A model generated the notes under the pieces. It saw nothing but the letters and a program-made list of their open reading frames with translations. It was not told the DNA's origin and did not search any database. Made by a program: the position numbers and the translations under genes. This document shows positions 49,601 to 61,018 of a DNA stretch of 64,000 nucleotides, in pieces (within the stretch, counting starts at the first letter, position 1; every line of letters begins with the position of its first letter). This stretch comes from Temnopleurus reevesii (lineage: Eukaryota; Echinodermata; Echinoidea; Temnopleuroida; Temnopleuridae): the NCBI GenBank assembly GCA_036244855.1, contig BQKZ01000020.1, forward strand, positions 129,915 to 193,914, read 5' to 3'.

Positions 49601-51661
49601 TTTAAAGATAAACATATTGAAATTTAAGATAAAATTCTAATAATATACATGTACTTGTAAAACTATGAAACCAATTCCACAGTCAGCAACTTTTTTTACA
49701 TTAAAGTTTTATAGTACTTTTCACTTTCTTATTAAAACATGCATCACATTTCCATGGGCAAAAGAAGCTTGAGTCTTGGTTTGTCATACATGTTACAGAA
49801 TAGAGATGCAAATTTGATAGAAAAATTCTTACTAGATTATTCTGCATTAAAATTAAATTATTTCATCACTATTTGGAAAATGCTTGACATTTATGTCATT
49901 CAACAGATCATTTTCAAAGTTAAGTGACATGCCAAAAGAACAGTAAGTAATGTTACATTAGTTCTAAGTTATCTGAAGTATATATTTCCCCATAAATCCT
50001 ATAATGGGAATAAATTTCATCATAATGTCATTGTAGTGAATGAAACAAATGTGATAAGGGAAAATCACTAAATTTGATTCATTACTTCTGCAAAATTTAC
50101 TTTTGGAAATGATGCAGGAGTAAAATTATAAAATAAGGAATAACAAATTTAGTAGTCTGACAACATGACTGTGGAATTGTCAAGTAAATGAATCAAGGAT
50201 TTCTATTTTGATTGATAAATCCTAATTATATTTGTAATTGACTTTATTACCATGTTTGTTGTATATAGAGATAAGAGTAGCAATGTTGCTGGTAGAGCAC
50301 TCTAGGTTTATTTGATAAACATGTCTGAATATGCAAATTTATCATTCCATTTGTCTTATTTGAAATTGCTCTTTGAATTTGAAGTTGATCTGCAGCAGAC
50401 CAGTCTTATATGAACAGTTTCATTTCTTGATTGAAATACACAATTAGAATTTAAGTCAGAAATGTATGCAAATTGGAGTCACATTTTTTTTTCTTTGATG
50501 ATTAAATTGATATTATTAACACTCCCAGAAATGCTTTGATTAGACTATCAACTGTTGTAATACGTTACAGCTAAAAGGCATAGTGTTCATATTTATTGTT
50601 TATTTAATATGTTCATCTCATTCACCTTCTGATTTTAAATTATGTTTTTTTTTTCTACTCTTGGCAATCTCTCCTCCTTTTATCACAATACACCATAGTA
50701 CACATTTTAATTTTGAGTGATACTATCTTTATTATTGAGGATAAGTGAATGGAAAACATGTTATTTAAAGAAAAAAAATTGGACAAAGGAATTCTTCATA
50801 CAAAATTGGCTTTTAGTCTGCTATAGTAGTTCAAATACTGTTCATGCAAAAGTTGTTGAGGAGATGTTAATTGTATAGAAATATATAAATAAGATATATA
50901 TATTTCATTTAACTTTGTGCATATTGTGAATATATATTATACTATCTACATGCTATCAATAATTCTGCATTCCCTATAAATGTGTTTTGGGATTTATTTC
51001 TTGAAAATAAATGTAATTCAGCCAATGAGCTTGTACTTAAAATTTGATATATGCTTGTCTCTTTTTTAGTGAAGTATATTTTGTTTGTGGTGTGATGAAC
51101 TTGTGCTCAACCATCAAACCGTTGCATTCTACTGTCATAGCAACACATTTCAATAGTCTGCCCATTTGCGTGTTGAGGTATAGAGGATTTTTAGTTAAAT
51201 ATCCCTACATACATTTTGCAAATCTTAAAATGATTTGTTCTGACGCATTAACAAGAACGGACCTATCATATGATCTATCAAGATCATTCTAAAAGTATTG
51301 TAATGTGGATGTCGTTGTTTGAGAGATGATGCTACTGTTTGTGCTGTAAGTGGTCATTAATATAATCATAATACTGATCAATGGAAGAGGGGCAGAAGAG
51401 AAAGAAGGAAGATAGGGGAGGAAGGAAAAAGACCAGAGGGATTGAGGAGGAGGCAGAGGGGTGGAGCAGGATAAAGATATGTGAAAGAGGAGGAGGATGA
51501 TGGAATGTGGGATAAAAAGAGAGGAGAAAGAGGATAACAGTTGTGGAGGAGGAAGCAGAGTAAGGAGCAGGGGGAGAAGATGAACCGGAGGATGAGGATT
51601 AGGAGAACTTGATAGGAAGGAGAAGAAAAAGAAGAGGAGCAGAATGAGATGAGAATGTTGA

Positions 51662-51757
51662 CGATGGTGGTGAAGTGGTGTTGGTAATGGTGATGATGGT
51701 GATGATGATGAAGATAACGATGATGGATGATGATGATGATGGTGATGATGATGATGG

Positions 51758-51788
<31 letters not shown>

Positions 51789-51950
51789 GGTGATGATGAC
51801 GACAATGATGATGGATGCTGATGATGATGATGATGGTGGTGATGATGATGATGACGACGATGATGATGATGGTGATGATGATGATGATGATGATGATGGT
51901 GGTGATGGTAATAATGATGGTGATGGTAATGATAATGGTGTGGCAATATA
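51662..51950. repeat. GAT/GGT trinucleotide microsatellite
   Basis: About 290 bp of GATGATGGTGAT units with interruptions. The long apparent poly-His, poly-Asp and poly-Met frames here are products of the repeat. Confidence 0.95.
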
Positions 51951-52020
51951 GATAATAATAATGGATGAAATTTATATAGCGCACGTATCCACTCTGCTGA
52001 GTGCTCAAGGCGCTTTACGT
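51951..52020. repeat. Dispersed repeat with TATAGCGC...GGCGCTTTAC ends
   Basis: A compact segment reading TTTATATAGCGCACG, then CTCTGCTGAGTGCTCAAGG, then CGCTTTACG. Short segments of this pattern are common beside microsatellites in marine invertebrate genomes. A related string (AGAGCGCTTGGAGAC...TTATATAAAG) is near 2422-2461. Confidence 0.4.
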
Positions 52021-52761
52021 TCGTTATTTACATCGATTAGGTAGCTGTTAGATTCACAGAAGGTTTTGATTGTGAACAAAACAAATATTATCATAGATAA
52101 TATATGAGCTTCATCATAACATTTATGATAATTAAAAAAAAACCTTTAATCCCTACACTGTTGAACACAGTATAGTTGCAAACAACCCTATTTCCCTGCA
52201 GGGTAAATCGTCTTTTTGATCATACAGTCAGATTTGATTATTATTCCAACGAAGATACATATTTGATATACATACATACATACTGAATCAGTCTCTTTTC
52301 AAGATTTACATTATCTTTACGATGTCAAAACTCTCATTCTTTTGATCAAAATGTACTTTGGACCGTAATCTGGCAAAACACAGTCGGCACACCCTCTTCA
52401 ATACGTCAATATATCATATCCTACACCGGAGCACCAAAAATATTCTTTACCTTTCTCTAGATTTATTTGAAAAGCACTGACCCGCATGAACAAGCTCATA
52501 GAATGCAAACAATTGTGTAGTATTTGTGAAAACAGAAAATTATTTTTATTATGAAGTTGACATGAACTGCCACCCGTGCTAGTTATCGGGTGGTACGTAA
52601 AGGAAAAGAGTCTTTTAATAGACATACAGTCGTCCTATTCTGCAGGAAAAGTTTTGATAAGTTGATTTGGAAGTTGAATCGTTTTATTGGATCTTTAAGC
52701 TGAGATAAAGGATTATATACTTTGATCAATGTAATACTAGTAGTAAAAGAAATATTACACG

Positions 52762-52819
52762 ATGGCTAGAATAGTCTATTTCACGCTCCTACTCTGGATG
52801 ATGTTCTTCATCGAAAAAG
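52762..52819 (+). CDS. Membrane protein exon 1 (signal peptide)
   Basis: ATG at 52762 opens MARIVYFTLLLWMMFFIEK plus one base (phase 1), followed by donor GTAAAT. The segment is hydrophobic with a basic residue at position 3, typical of a secretion signal. It belongs to a gene whose later exons (56874, 57929, 59710 or 62248, 63345) join in consistent phases to an open frame of 350-351 residues. The start is chosen because the peptide is a good signal and the phase fits exon 2. Transcript ends are not known. A TATA-like string at about 52713 may be too close to the ATG to be the promoter. Confidence 0.75.
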
Positions 52820-53370
52820 GTAAATTTGCTTTACGAAAAATCTATTTCTGCCATTTCCTTCTGATCTCATCACACTACCGCTCTCATATGCTCATCGTAG
52901 GCCGTTAACCGCGCGTGGTTGGAGCATTTATATCCACCAGTTTGGTTAGCTAATTATTTACTACTTTGACATTTCTTTACGACAAAATGACGGAAGAATA
53001 TTCGCTTTTCTTGGTTGTCAAGATTTGTAAGATTAGAAGCGATGTACTAAATATAATCGACGCCTCTTTAATTTTCAACAATTTTGATAAATTCCTGGCG
53101 TTTCCTTATTTTGTCAGGAGCGCATTATGATCCACCCACTGGAAACAGACTTAACAAAAATGATGACATTTGTTTTCAAGAAATATCGTTTCGTGACGCA
53201 CTGTCACTAGTATGTTATCATAGGCATTGTACTTCTATTATAAATTAAGGAAATTGGTAAGAGCACCAATAATGACTAGATTGTCACACTAAAATTAAGT
53301 ACAAACTTGTTTCAATAAAGACTTGACGTAGAAAGCTAGAATGAACAGCACACATTTATCTACGAATTTA

Positions 53371-53545
53371 AAGGGGAACTTCACCCAGATATTGATGTGC
53401 ACTCATTGGATGAAGAAAATTACAGTGGTCAATTTGTGAAAATTTTAGCAAAATCCGACGATCCATTCAAAAGTTAAGCATTTTCAAAGTTTTGATTCAC
53501 ACCCCTCATGGGCTCCTCACGTTGGCAACGTACAGGCACAAAATG
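53371..53545 (+). mobile_element. Possible MITE end beginning TTAAAGGGGAACTTCACCC
   Basis: The string resembles terminal repeats of widespread TTAA-flanked MITEs. I could not find the inverted partner, so the right boundary is a guess. Confidence 0.3.
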
Positions 53546-54764
53546 GCTGCCAACTTGGAGAACTCTCCATTCACTTTGTACACAGAATTTCACATTTTCT
53601 TCTTTTTCTACGAATATGATATGGATATTTTGATTCTGCATGCATTTCGGAATGCATTTTGTTGATTTAGTTTGTTTATTTGTTGTTTTATGCTATCAAC
53701 TCGGGAGTTCAGGTTGCACATGTGAACACCCCCTCCCCGTTTGCAAAAAAAAAGTCTCCTTGAAACATCAAACGGACAATTTGAGCAAGAAAATATTATT
53801 CTGATTGACCTACTGGGTCCCCTTTTCAATCTCCTCCATTGAAAGGGAGAAGGGGAGGAGGGTTTTCTTTGTACTTTTTAGGAAGAAATGAGTCCGCTCG
53901 GTAAAATTTTGAAATCGCATCGTCTGGCAAAATGGAACTATATCTCCATGTTCATGGCTTGAAAGATAACTTTATTATTTGGCATAGATTTTTCAGTGCC
54001 ATTTCTATTTGTTATTTGTGTCCTAATTTGCGAGCAATTCTGTTATGGCTCGCCGAATTTTTTCTAGATCCACATTTCCAAGGGTTTCCTTATATAATCC
54101 CTATAACGACAAGAATACGTTTATCATGAAATCAGACTTGTAATTTTGTACAGGAAAAGCGTATCGCCATGGACGACGACTTAGGATGAACCCTTTGAAA
54201 AAGGTGCAAATTAAACTTTTGTATGAACATGCATTTGGAATGCCCCAAGAATAATTTCGCACGTATTTCTTTTGTATTTTAATTTGAAAATTCCAACCAA
54301 CCATTTTTCCTACGGCACGCTGGATGGAGGACCGCGAGCGGACAAGGATGAAAATTAATGGGTTTCCGATGGTATTGTATGTAGAGTATGAATTCGCATT
54401 CATTATGCACGTGAGTTGGTGTACTGTTGAAGGAAGCGACGCGTTATTTTTGTTTCGCGATAATTAAGCAATTTTTGGGTCGATTCTGTTCTTCAAACAA
54501 ACTATGAACATTATCTATGTTTTGTTAAAAACTACATTATTGTGATACTTTTAACGGGAGCTCAGAAAGTAGTCAAATATCTGAAGCGCTATCTCTCCCA
54601 AAACTGATCAATATATACGTTGTAATTAGCACCCTGGGGCCAATTGCACAGAATAGTCTTAGCTATCCTCTTCTTACTAAGACGTCTTGACTTCTTGTGC
54701 CACCCTCAAAACATAGACATTAGCGTCGATACGATTATGTTAAGAGGGTGGCATAAGAACTTAA

Positions 54765-56721
54765 AAGGAAACTACACTCAAATGATAAATCGGCTTATTA
54801 AAAAAAAAGTTAAATGTGTATCTAATGATTCAAATATGCGATTTACTATAAAAGTATAAGATTTAGAGTTAAATCACCATTATCTGAGCCAAGTTATCGT
54901 CTGCTAACATTAGCTGGGGGATGCAATTTTCTTTTTGGTACAAGAAAGTATTTTTGTTCCTAAATCAAAGCTTTCTTGATCGGTAATAACATAATTCAAT
55001 ATTTTAGAAAAAATATGATACGTATGTGGACATATATATTTTATTATTTAACACTGATCCATTAGTCTTTAAAAGAGTCATTTTGCGCATTGAAACTCTT
55101 TTTTCTTGACATACATGACGTACAACATGGACTAATTAACGTATGACATGGACTACGACATGAAGCTTCTTCATTACAAAGCTAATGAAAGAAAGGAATC
55201 TGTAGGCTAGTATCGGTTGGCTATTTCAACCATTATATGTGACTTTCTATAGCGTTATACAATCAGATGAAGACCAGAACAAAAAAGAAGAATCTGTAGT
55301 ACAGATTAGATTCGTGTTTATATAAGGTCTTTGGCAAAACACTACGTTTTCACCTGTATTCAAACAATAGAATACAATATTTTATTTTATTTTTTATTTT
55401 ATTTATTTATTCACCATTCATAGGTTGGATTGCCCTATTCAGCCTACAGGCTGGTTTTCAAAGGGGTCCATACCATATAAAAATACATAAAAATACATAA
55501 AAAACAACATTTTACATACATAAAAATGATTTACAAGTGTAGATAAAGGAATACAAAATATGACAAATTATGGATATAAAGAAAATATGTAAACCTAAAG
55601 AGCGAACAAGAGATGGGGGGGGGGGGGGGGGGTGTGAGAATGCTAAAAAAATATTCTCCAAAAATCAGGGTATGTGTTGGGTTATTTATTGAAATCAGCC
55701 AGAATTTGTGTCATACCAGGGTTATTATTTAAATTGCGTTTGAACGTTTCGATAGATGAATTTGTTGAGATAGGATAATCCAAAATATTCCAAAGTTTGG
55801 CGCCACGATAAGTAAGAGATCTTTTTCCATAATCTGTTTTTGGTTGGAAAAGGATTAATTTATTTGAAGATGATCTTGTAGAATATACATATAAAATATT
55901 ACTGAGGTAAGAGGGGCAAAGCTTGTGAATTGCACGATACATTGTACGTGCTACAAATTTTGACCATCGGACATTAAGTCGATCTAATTTCAGGTCTGTA
56001 TACAAAAGTCTTGTTGAAAACATATAATCTACATTCAAAACAATGCGAAGGGATTTGTTTTGTTGTATTTGCAATTGATTTAGATTGGATTTTGAACAAT
56101 TTGACCAGACGGAGCAACAATAATCGAAGTTACTTTGTATAACTGATTTATAAAACAATAAAGCTGTACGCTGATCAATGTATGGACGTAATCTTCTTAG
56201 AAGATATACACTTTTACTAACTTTTTTCTTTACACGATCAATTTGATCATTCCAAGTAAGACTTTTGTCAATTGTAACTCGGAACAAAATACATGGAAGG
56301 CTTGCTGAATAAAGGAAATTCTGTTATGCCAGGCAAGCCCACTAGTAAAAGCAAATTTCTTTAGTATAAACAGATGGTTTGAAAACTTAATTGTGTATTA
56401 TAAGTTTTACTAAAATATTGGACAGCTATCATGCATTTTTCCAACATAACATATTTTATTCGCCAAAGATTGAACTATTTTAACGTTTCATGAATATTTC
56501 CCTTGCCATTGAGGATGATCTATCAATGGATCACGTCGCAATATCTGTTCTGAACAAAATGACAGCCCCCTTGTAATATGATAGCAAACGAACACCTGTT
56601 CTAAAATTTCGGGAAATTTACGCTTTTCTGAATACATTGCAGATTTTGATCCAGTTCAATTAGAAGAGATATATGACACCTTTCTTATAGGTGTATATTA
56701 TCATATAAGTTTAGTTTCCCT
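54765..56721. mobile_element. TTAA-flanked DNA transposon carrying a nested LINE
   Basis: It is flanked by TTAA at 54761-54764 and 56722-56725. Left end AAGGAAACTACACTCAAATG and inverted right end AGGGAAACTAAACTTATATG match at 16 of 20 positions, and both continue ATAA. Removing it restores the foldback hairpin, with one TTAA kept. Without the LINE it is about 1 kb and has no transposase, so it is non-autonomous. Confidence 0.75.
55377..56290 (-). mobile_element. 5'-truncated non-LTR retrotransposon (LINE) fragment
   Basis: On the minus strand an open frame of about 200 codons (56287 down to 55682) reads through DKSLTWNDQI, LLRRLRPYID, DYCCSVWSNCSKS, LQIQQNKSLRI and SLTYRGAKLWNIL, ending in a stop. 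These are the conserved strings after the catalytic domain in CR1/Jockey-type reverse transcriptases. The catalytic part is absent, so the copy is truncated at its 5' end, as is usual for LINEs. Downstream is a 3' UTR with a G-run (+ strand about 55615-55633) and an A-rich tail at 55377-55410. The frame is intact, suggesting a young insertion. Confidence 0.88.
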
Positions 56722-56873
56722 TTAAGACGCCTTAGCATGAAGAGAATAGCTAAGATTATTTCGTGCAAGTGGCCAATGGTTTTCTTGCTGCAGATATGGA
56801 ACTTTTCTAATACATGTGACAAGTTTGTTTATTTATCTTTTTCTGATCAATTCTTCTTTCCCCTTATGATCAG

Positions 56874-57069
56874 TTCATTCCAGCCACATCGAGGAGACAG
56901 GCATGGACGAGGCGGAAGCAGAAAGACGAAGGACATACTGCATCCGGGTCGCGCGTGTCAGCAAGAGGGATACGTTTGAAGTACATCCGGTTCATTGTCT
57001 ACCAGGGTTCGAGTTCTGCTTCACATCTACAACATGCTGCTGTGAACAGATACCTGAGGAAAAGCATAT
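56874..57069 (+). CDS. Membrane protein exon 2 (six-cysteine ectodomain)
   Basis: This 196-nt exon, phase 1 in and phase 2 out, has acceptor TGATCAG and donor GTAAGC. After a junction Val it encodes 64 residues: an acidic/basic stretch (HSSHIEETGMDEAEAERRR), then cysteines spaced C-x18-C-x6-C-x5-CCC, ending EQIPEEKH. The six cysteines lie between the signal peptide and the membrane helix, the layout of the Shisa/WBP1/VOPP1/CYYR1-like superfamily. The spacing is not identical to any member I recall. Read without splicing, the frame stops just after the donor, which supports the donor. Confidence 0.75.
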
Positions 57070-57928
57070 GTAAGCTAGGAATGATCATACCTCTACCCTT
57101 CATAGAACTTGGAGGGGAAAAGAATGTTCCTTTAATCTAGTTTGATATTCCTGATAAAAATGTATTAATTTTTTGCATGTTTGTAATATGAAACTATTTC
57201 GTGTTCCCCATTATTTTCGAGTGTTCTATTGGCTGATTAGTTACAGGCTTCTGCCCCCTCCCCCAATTTAAAAAGATGTAGCTCTTCTGCCATTATACGC
57301 CCCCCCCCCTTGCTTTTTCATTTCTCTATGTCTCTCCCACTATACTAGTAAATTTTAGTTGAAATTAATCGGAACTCAGTTATAATGCTTTTTTTTAATT
57401 GCTATAGAAACGGGATTTGACTTGAGTAATGATACGATTGTTTCATTCACTAAAAGTGTTGTTAGATCAAGTTACAACTAATTCATCAAAATTATTCTCA
57501 CTTTAATTTGTATGTATTTTGTTTATGCTATTTCTGTATATTATTGACATTTGATTTTCTATTTTGAATATTGTATTGATGTATACAGAAATTTGTTTGT
57601 TGAAGGAAAAAAATAAATGTTATTTTGAATTGAAAAAAAATTTGAATTATCAATCACGTATGACAATGGTTTGTTTCATATCCTGATTCCATTTTCCCGG
57701 GTGCATTGTGAATTCTATCTTTATAACAGTTGCATAGCCTATATATCGCCATTACTATTTTTGAAGGAGATTGATAATTTCGGGGAAGCATTCAATCGTG
57801 TACTTTTTAAGTTTAAGCGCGTGGAATATAAAGCTTCTATAGGTGGGAATGTTTAGTTTTTATATAACAAATAATATATATTCAAATTTCCAACTCTCTA
57901 CATCTGCGCCCTCTATCATTTCTTCCAG
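57070..57928 (+). other. Gene 2 intron 2
   Basis: AT-rich, with a C-rich patch near 57299. Nothing else is visible. Confidence 0.75.
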
Positions 57929-58023
57929 ATCTCTTCCTCTAGCTGTTGGGATATCTGTCAGTGGAATCATCTTCACTGCAATTCTCTTCTTCACATGCTG
58001 GACATGTTCACAAAGATCGCGTG
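57929..58023 (+). CDS. Membrane protein exon 3 (transmembrane helix)
   Basis: This 95-nt exon, phase 2 in and phase 1 out, has acceptor TCTTCCAG and donor GTAAGA. It completes an Ile and encodes SLPLAVGISVSGIIFTAIL followed by FFTCWTCSQRSR. Residues about 89-111 of the protein form one clear hydrophobic helix. Cysteines at its cytoplasmic edge (CWTC) followed by basic residues suggest the N-out, C-in orientation and possible palmitoylation. The phases match exon 2 and the tail exon exactly. Confidence 0.82.
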
Positions 58024-58029
58024 GTAAGA

Positions 58030-58180
58030 ATCTATTATTATCAGTATTATCATCATGATTATTGCTATTATTATTATCATCATTATCATTATTATCATTA
58101 TTGTTATTGTTGATATTATTATTATTATTATTATCATTATCATCATTATTATCATTATCATTATCATCATCATTATTTTT
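58030..58180. repeat. ATT/ATC microsatellite
   Basis: Imperfect trinucleotide repeats directly after the exon 3 donor. Confidence 0.9.
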
Positions 58181-58780
58181 TTCATTGTAAAAGGGGGCTT
58201 ATGAATATAAACACAACCACCCTTCTCCCGCCCGCCGGTTTTGATGTTGCCCAACCAAATGATCAGACAGCATCAATCAGATCTTATCATCTAGAATCTG
58301 ATGAGACCACATTCAATGTCATCCTAAGAAAAAAGAATCGTGATATGGGTTTAGACTTAAACTGCCGAGTCAGTATTAATGTCAATGAGCATGTTCAGTT
58401 GTGGCAAGGGATTTTTATCATTATATTTATTTAGAAACAAAAAGTATCGAGAACTTTATTGGAAACATATAGGAATACAAGGTTAAAAACATATCTGAAA
58501 ATTGTTATTGTTTGTTTATTTTTGTTTGATAAATAAATAAAAGAATGCGAAATTAATAGACAAACAAGCAATCAAACAAATATACATTTATATTAAAAAT
58601 AATAATGATATTAAGCGGAAAAGGATATGTTTTGGGGTGTATCGACTCCTTCATCCTGCACTTCCTTAAAATATGAGGCGATGTATTCAATGTCATTTTC
58701 AGAAGAAAAAAAATCACGATTGGGGCTCAGACTTGAACTGCCGAGTCAGTATAATGTTAAGTTAAATGGTCATGCTCAGC

Positions 58781-58828
58781 TGTAGCAAGTGATTGTCTGT
58801 AGCAAGTGATTGTCTGTAGCAAGTGATT
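58781..58828. repeat. Three tandem 17-bp units
   Basis: TGTAGCAAGTGATTGTC occurs twice, followed by a partial third copy. Confidence 0.95.
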
Positions 58829-59709
58829 TGTACATTAGAGTGTACCCAGAACGTTATTGGAAAACAAAGGTGGAAACTCATCTGACGATTGTCATTGTTA
58901 ATTTTCTTATTTGATGGTAAACAAAAATAAGGAGAAGCGGAAAAGGATAATATCAACCTCTTTATACATAAAAATTCTTCATCCTTCCCTTCCTCAAATA
59001 TGGCATACTGCCATCTATTGTTGTTGTGGACCTGGGACAGTTTTATTCCTTCATGCTTTGTGCGAGTGACGAGTCAGGTTTTTATTATTTTTTCTTTGGC
59101 TCGTCACGGGAAAAGAACATGTTCAACCTCCACAAAGAAAATAGATTTAGAAGAAAACCTGTATGTTGAATGGATCTATACTTTGACTTTGTTAGTTTGG
59201 ATGTTGGTTAGGCGCCTGATGAAATTTTCCTGGGAAATGCTAGTTTTAGGGATTTATATGAATAAAAAGTGTAACCCAGAAACTCCCCAAACTGTGTTAA
59301 CTCTTATAAGTTGGACAAAAGTACTAAGTGGCGTGATATCCTTTTTGCCATAATTGGGTAAAATCTACTAGAAATCATTACATTAATGACTAAATAATTT
59401 GCCAAAAGTTTACAAGACTAGGCAAAATATTGCCTTAATAAACAGCCGTTTCGCGGAACGCATCAAAGCTCTCCGTAAAGTTATATAGATTAATCATGAT
59501 TATAGATTGGAACATACATATAGACTCATAAAAGTTAGATAGTTCTTTATTCGCCAAAGATTTAGAATTATGGAAACATTTTATGAACAAAATTGTGAAT
59601 ATAACGAAAACAGTGAAAATCCCACACACACAAAAAAAACCCCGCAAATAAACACTCAATTGATCTGAAAGTAGCATCATAAAATGTTGTCTCAGTTCAC
59701 ATTTTGCAG

Positions 59710-60024
59710 CTCTTCCACCACCAGAGGTAATGGACCCGGATGACTCACGGTCCACCCGTAAACGTACCCTCTCCGGTAACAGTGTCTACAACTATCGGTC
59801 CAAGTATGGCGGGCCTGCACCGTCATCGTTCTATGGCGATCCATCAGAGAAGTATGGCGCGCCATCGTCGCGGTACGGGTATGCGCCGGGCGCCAAGGGT
59901 GGTGAGAGTTTGGACGATTTCGATGTTGGGAAGATGGGACCTTTCTCTATTTCTGGGAGTGTACCCCCTCCTCCTTACAGCGAACACTCCTTTGCTGTCG
60001 GGCCAGCGGTACTCTATAAGCCAG
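59710..60024 (+). CDS. Membrane protein tail exon, copy 1 (PPPPY)
   Basis: Phase 1 in and phase 1 out, acceptor TTTTGCAG. It encodes LPPPEVMDPDDSRSTRKR, a Tyr/Gly/Pro/Ser-rich stretch including YRSKYGG, SEKYGAPSSRYGY and ESLDDFDVG, then SGSVPPPPYSEHS and LYKP. PPPPY (about residues 202-206) fits the PY class bound by WW domains such as those of NEDD4-type ligases. Two donors in the same phase are available, GTAGAG at 60025 and GTCAGT at 60031, differing by two codons. A nearly identical copy lies at 62248. An adjoining TAG/TAA microsatellite lies in the intron and is not coding. Confidence 0.8.
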
Positions 60025-60101
60025 GTAGAGGTCAGTATTTGTTTCCTTTTTTGAAAAGTGTAATCTTGAAAGAGGCAAATGATCCTCTTGATAGCAATAG
60101 T

Positions 60102-60231
60102 AGTAGTAGTAGTAGTAGTAATAGTAATAATAATGATAAAAATTATAATATTGTTAATAATAATACTACTACTACTAATAATAATAATGATAATAATACT
60201 ACTAGAACTACTACTACTAATAATAATCAAC
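60102..60231. repeat. TAG/TAA microsatellite, copy 1
   Basis: Trinucleotide repeats in the intron after the tail exon. The same array, apparently identical, is at 62643-62772. Confidence 0.9.
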
Positions 60232-60581
60232 ACAGCATTTGAATGCAACATCTAGCTAGACTATTTCAAGGTGCAGAGTGATAAAAAAGTAAGCAGCAGA
60301 AATAATTCATTAGCACTTAATTTTTGTTTGCTAACATAAATAGTTAAGATTTTTTTTACTCCAATTATTAAATAGAATATTTCAAATAATAATAACGTTA
60401 ATACTACATAATCAAGATAAACAATCAAAGCGCTTTGAGTTAAATATGATGTCGGCAAATTGTTTTATTGATTACTGCATTAAATTGATCGATTAATTCA
60501 TTTCTTTTGAACAGAGTGTACACAAATAAACATAATTCATATAATGTAATTTGTTACGTTATACCTCGGACTCATTTGCAG

Positions 60582-60623
60582 AATTGCTCAGGCAGTCAAA
60601 AAGAAATAGGGACTTGCTGGAAA
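60582..60623 (+). CDS. Possible 42-nt cassette exon, copy 1
   Basis: Between CATTTGCAG and GTAAGA lies a 42-nt stretch that, in phase 1-1, encodes ELLRQSKRNRDLLE. It could be included or skipped without changing the frame. The basic, helix-like peptide is plausible but matches nothing I know. The same stretch at 63123-63164 is identical, but since the whole segment is duplicated that is not independent evidence. Confidence 0.35.
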
Positions 60624-60803
60624 GTAAGATTTTAAACGCTTATAAAGCAAAAAGAGAAGGAAAAATAGACAAAACAATCCCTACAAACTTTGGATTCCCC
60701 TATAAAAACTTTGATAGAGACTGCATTACGTGTTTTTGTTGAAATTTTATTTATTCATAATCATATTGAGTAAACGAATTATTTCGTCTCTTGTTGATTT
60801 TAG

Positions 60804-60940
60804 ACGTAAGCACGCACAGCTACAACAAGAGATCATCACGTCTTTCATCAGTAGCTTCCTGGATCAAGACACAAGATGGCGCTAGACCACAACAGCGTCG
60901 CTCGTCCACGGGCAGCCTCGGATCAGTGGTGCGCAACTCT
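60804..60940 (+). CDS. Membrane protein last exon, copy 1, cut at an N
   Basis: Acceptor GATTTTAG, phase 1. It encodes DVSTHSYNKRSSRL, then SSVASWIKTQDGARPQQRR, then SSTGSLGSVVRNS, and stops at the single N at 60941. What follows the N is unrelated to the exon, so this copy is incomplete. The full exon is at 63345-63733. The only base difference I see between the copies in this exon is at 60925 versus 63466. Confidence 0.75.
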
Positions 60941-60941
60941 N
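60941..60941. other. Single N, probable contig join
   Basis: The exon is broken here, and its complete duplicate lies downstream. A single N also marks the direct repeat at 19742, so single Ns in this assembly look like joins. Confidence 0.8.
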
Positions 60942-60980
60942 TGTCGATAAGGTCTTACCACTTAGATTTTTGCCCCCGTT

Positions 60981-60984
<4 letters not shown>

Positions 60985-61015
<31 letters not shown>
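60985..61015. repeat. GT microsatellite
   Basis: Uninterrupted GT repeats followed by looser GT-rich sequence. Confidence 0.95.

Positions 61016-61018
<3 letters not shown>

Larger units (their letters stand above)
46447..52761 (+). other. 3' UTR of 8c and intergenic region
   Basis: The beginning is 3' UTR of the 8c transcript to about 46.6 kb or beyond. The remainder is AT-rich with no recognised exon, then a long GAT-type microsatellite at 51662-51950 and a dispersed repeat at 51951-52020, before gene 2 starts at 52762. Confidence 0.6.
54635..56777. mobile_element. Foldback element split by a later insertion
   Basis: The left part (about 54635-54764) begins GGGGCCAATTGCACAG. The right part (56722-56777) ends with the complement of GGCCACTTGCAC. 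With 54765-56721 removed, the two parts form one hairpin of about 180 bp: AGTCTTAGCTATCCTCTTC pairs with the right part's complement AATCTTAGCTATTCTCTTC, and the pairing continues through the GCCACCCTC/GAGGGTGGC arms around a loop near 54715-54737. This shows the original element and the exact point of interruption. Confidence 0.75.
52820..56873 (+). other. Gene 2 intron 1, rich in transposons
   Basis: It holds a MITE-like end at 53371, a foldback element (54635-56777) split by a TTAA-type transposon, and a LINE fragment inside that. The foldback's right edge is about 100 bp from exon 2. No other exon is recognised. Confidence 0.75.
58024..59709 (+). other. Gene 2 intron 3 with microsatellite and tandem segment
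   Basis: An ATT/ATC microsatellite occupies 58030-58180. Segments at about 58290-58530 and 58665-58930 are diverged copies of each other, sharing AACTGCCGAGTCAGTAT. The second contains three 17-bp units (58781-58828). Parts of the intron near 59210 and 59660-59709 resemble 61375 and 62195-62247. Confidence 0.7.

Noticed and set aside
51289..52008. Long minus-strand open frame rich in His, Ile and Pro, with poly-Met/Asp frames on the plus strand
   Set aside because: It is a GAT-type microsatellite and a purine-rich flank read in different frames. There is no splice or homology support.
59844..60251. Ile/Ser-rich minus-strand and Ser/Asn-rich plus-strand frames at the tail exon, repeated at 62385-62792
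   Set aside because: They are readthrough of the TAG/TAA microsatellite in the intron plus shadows of the tail exon.
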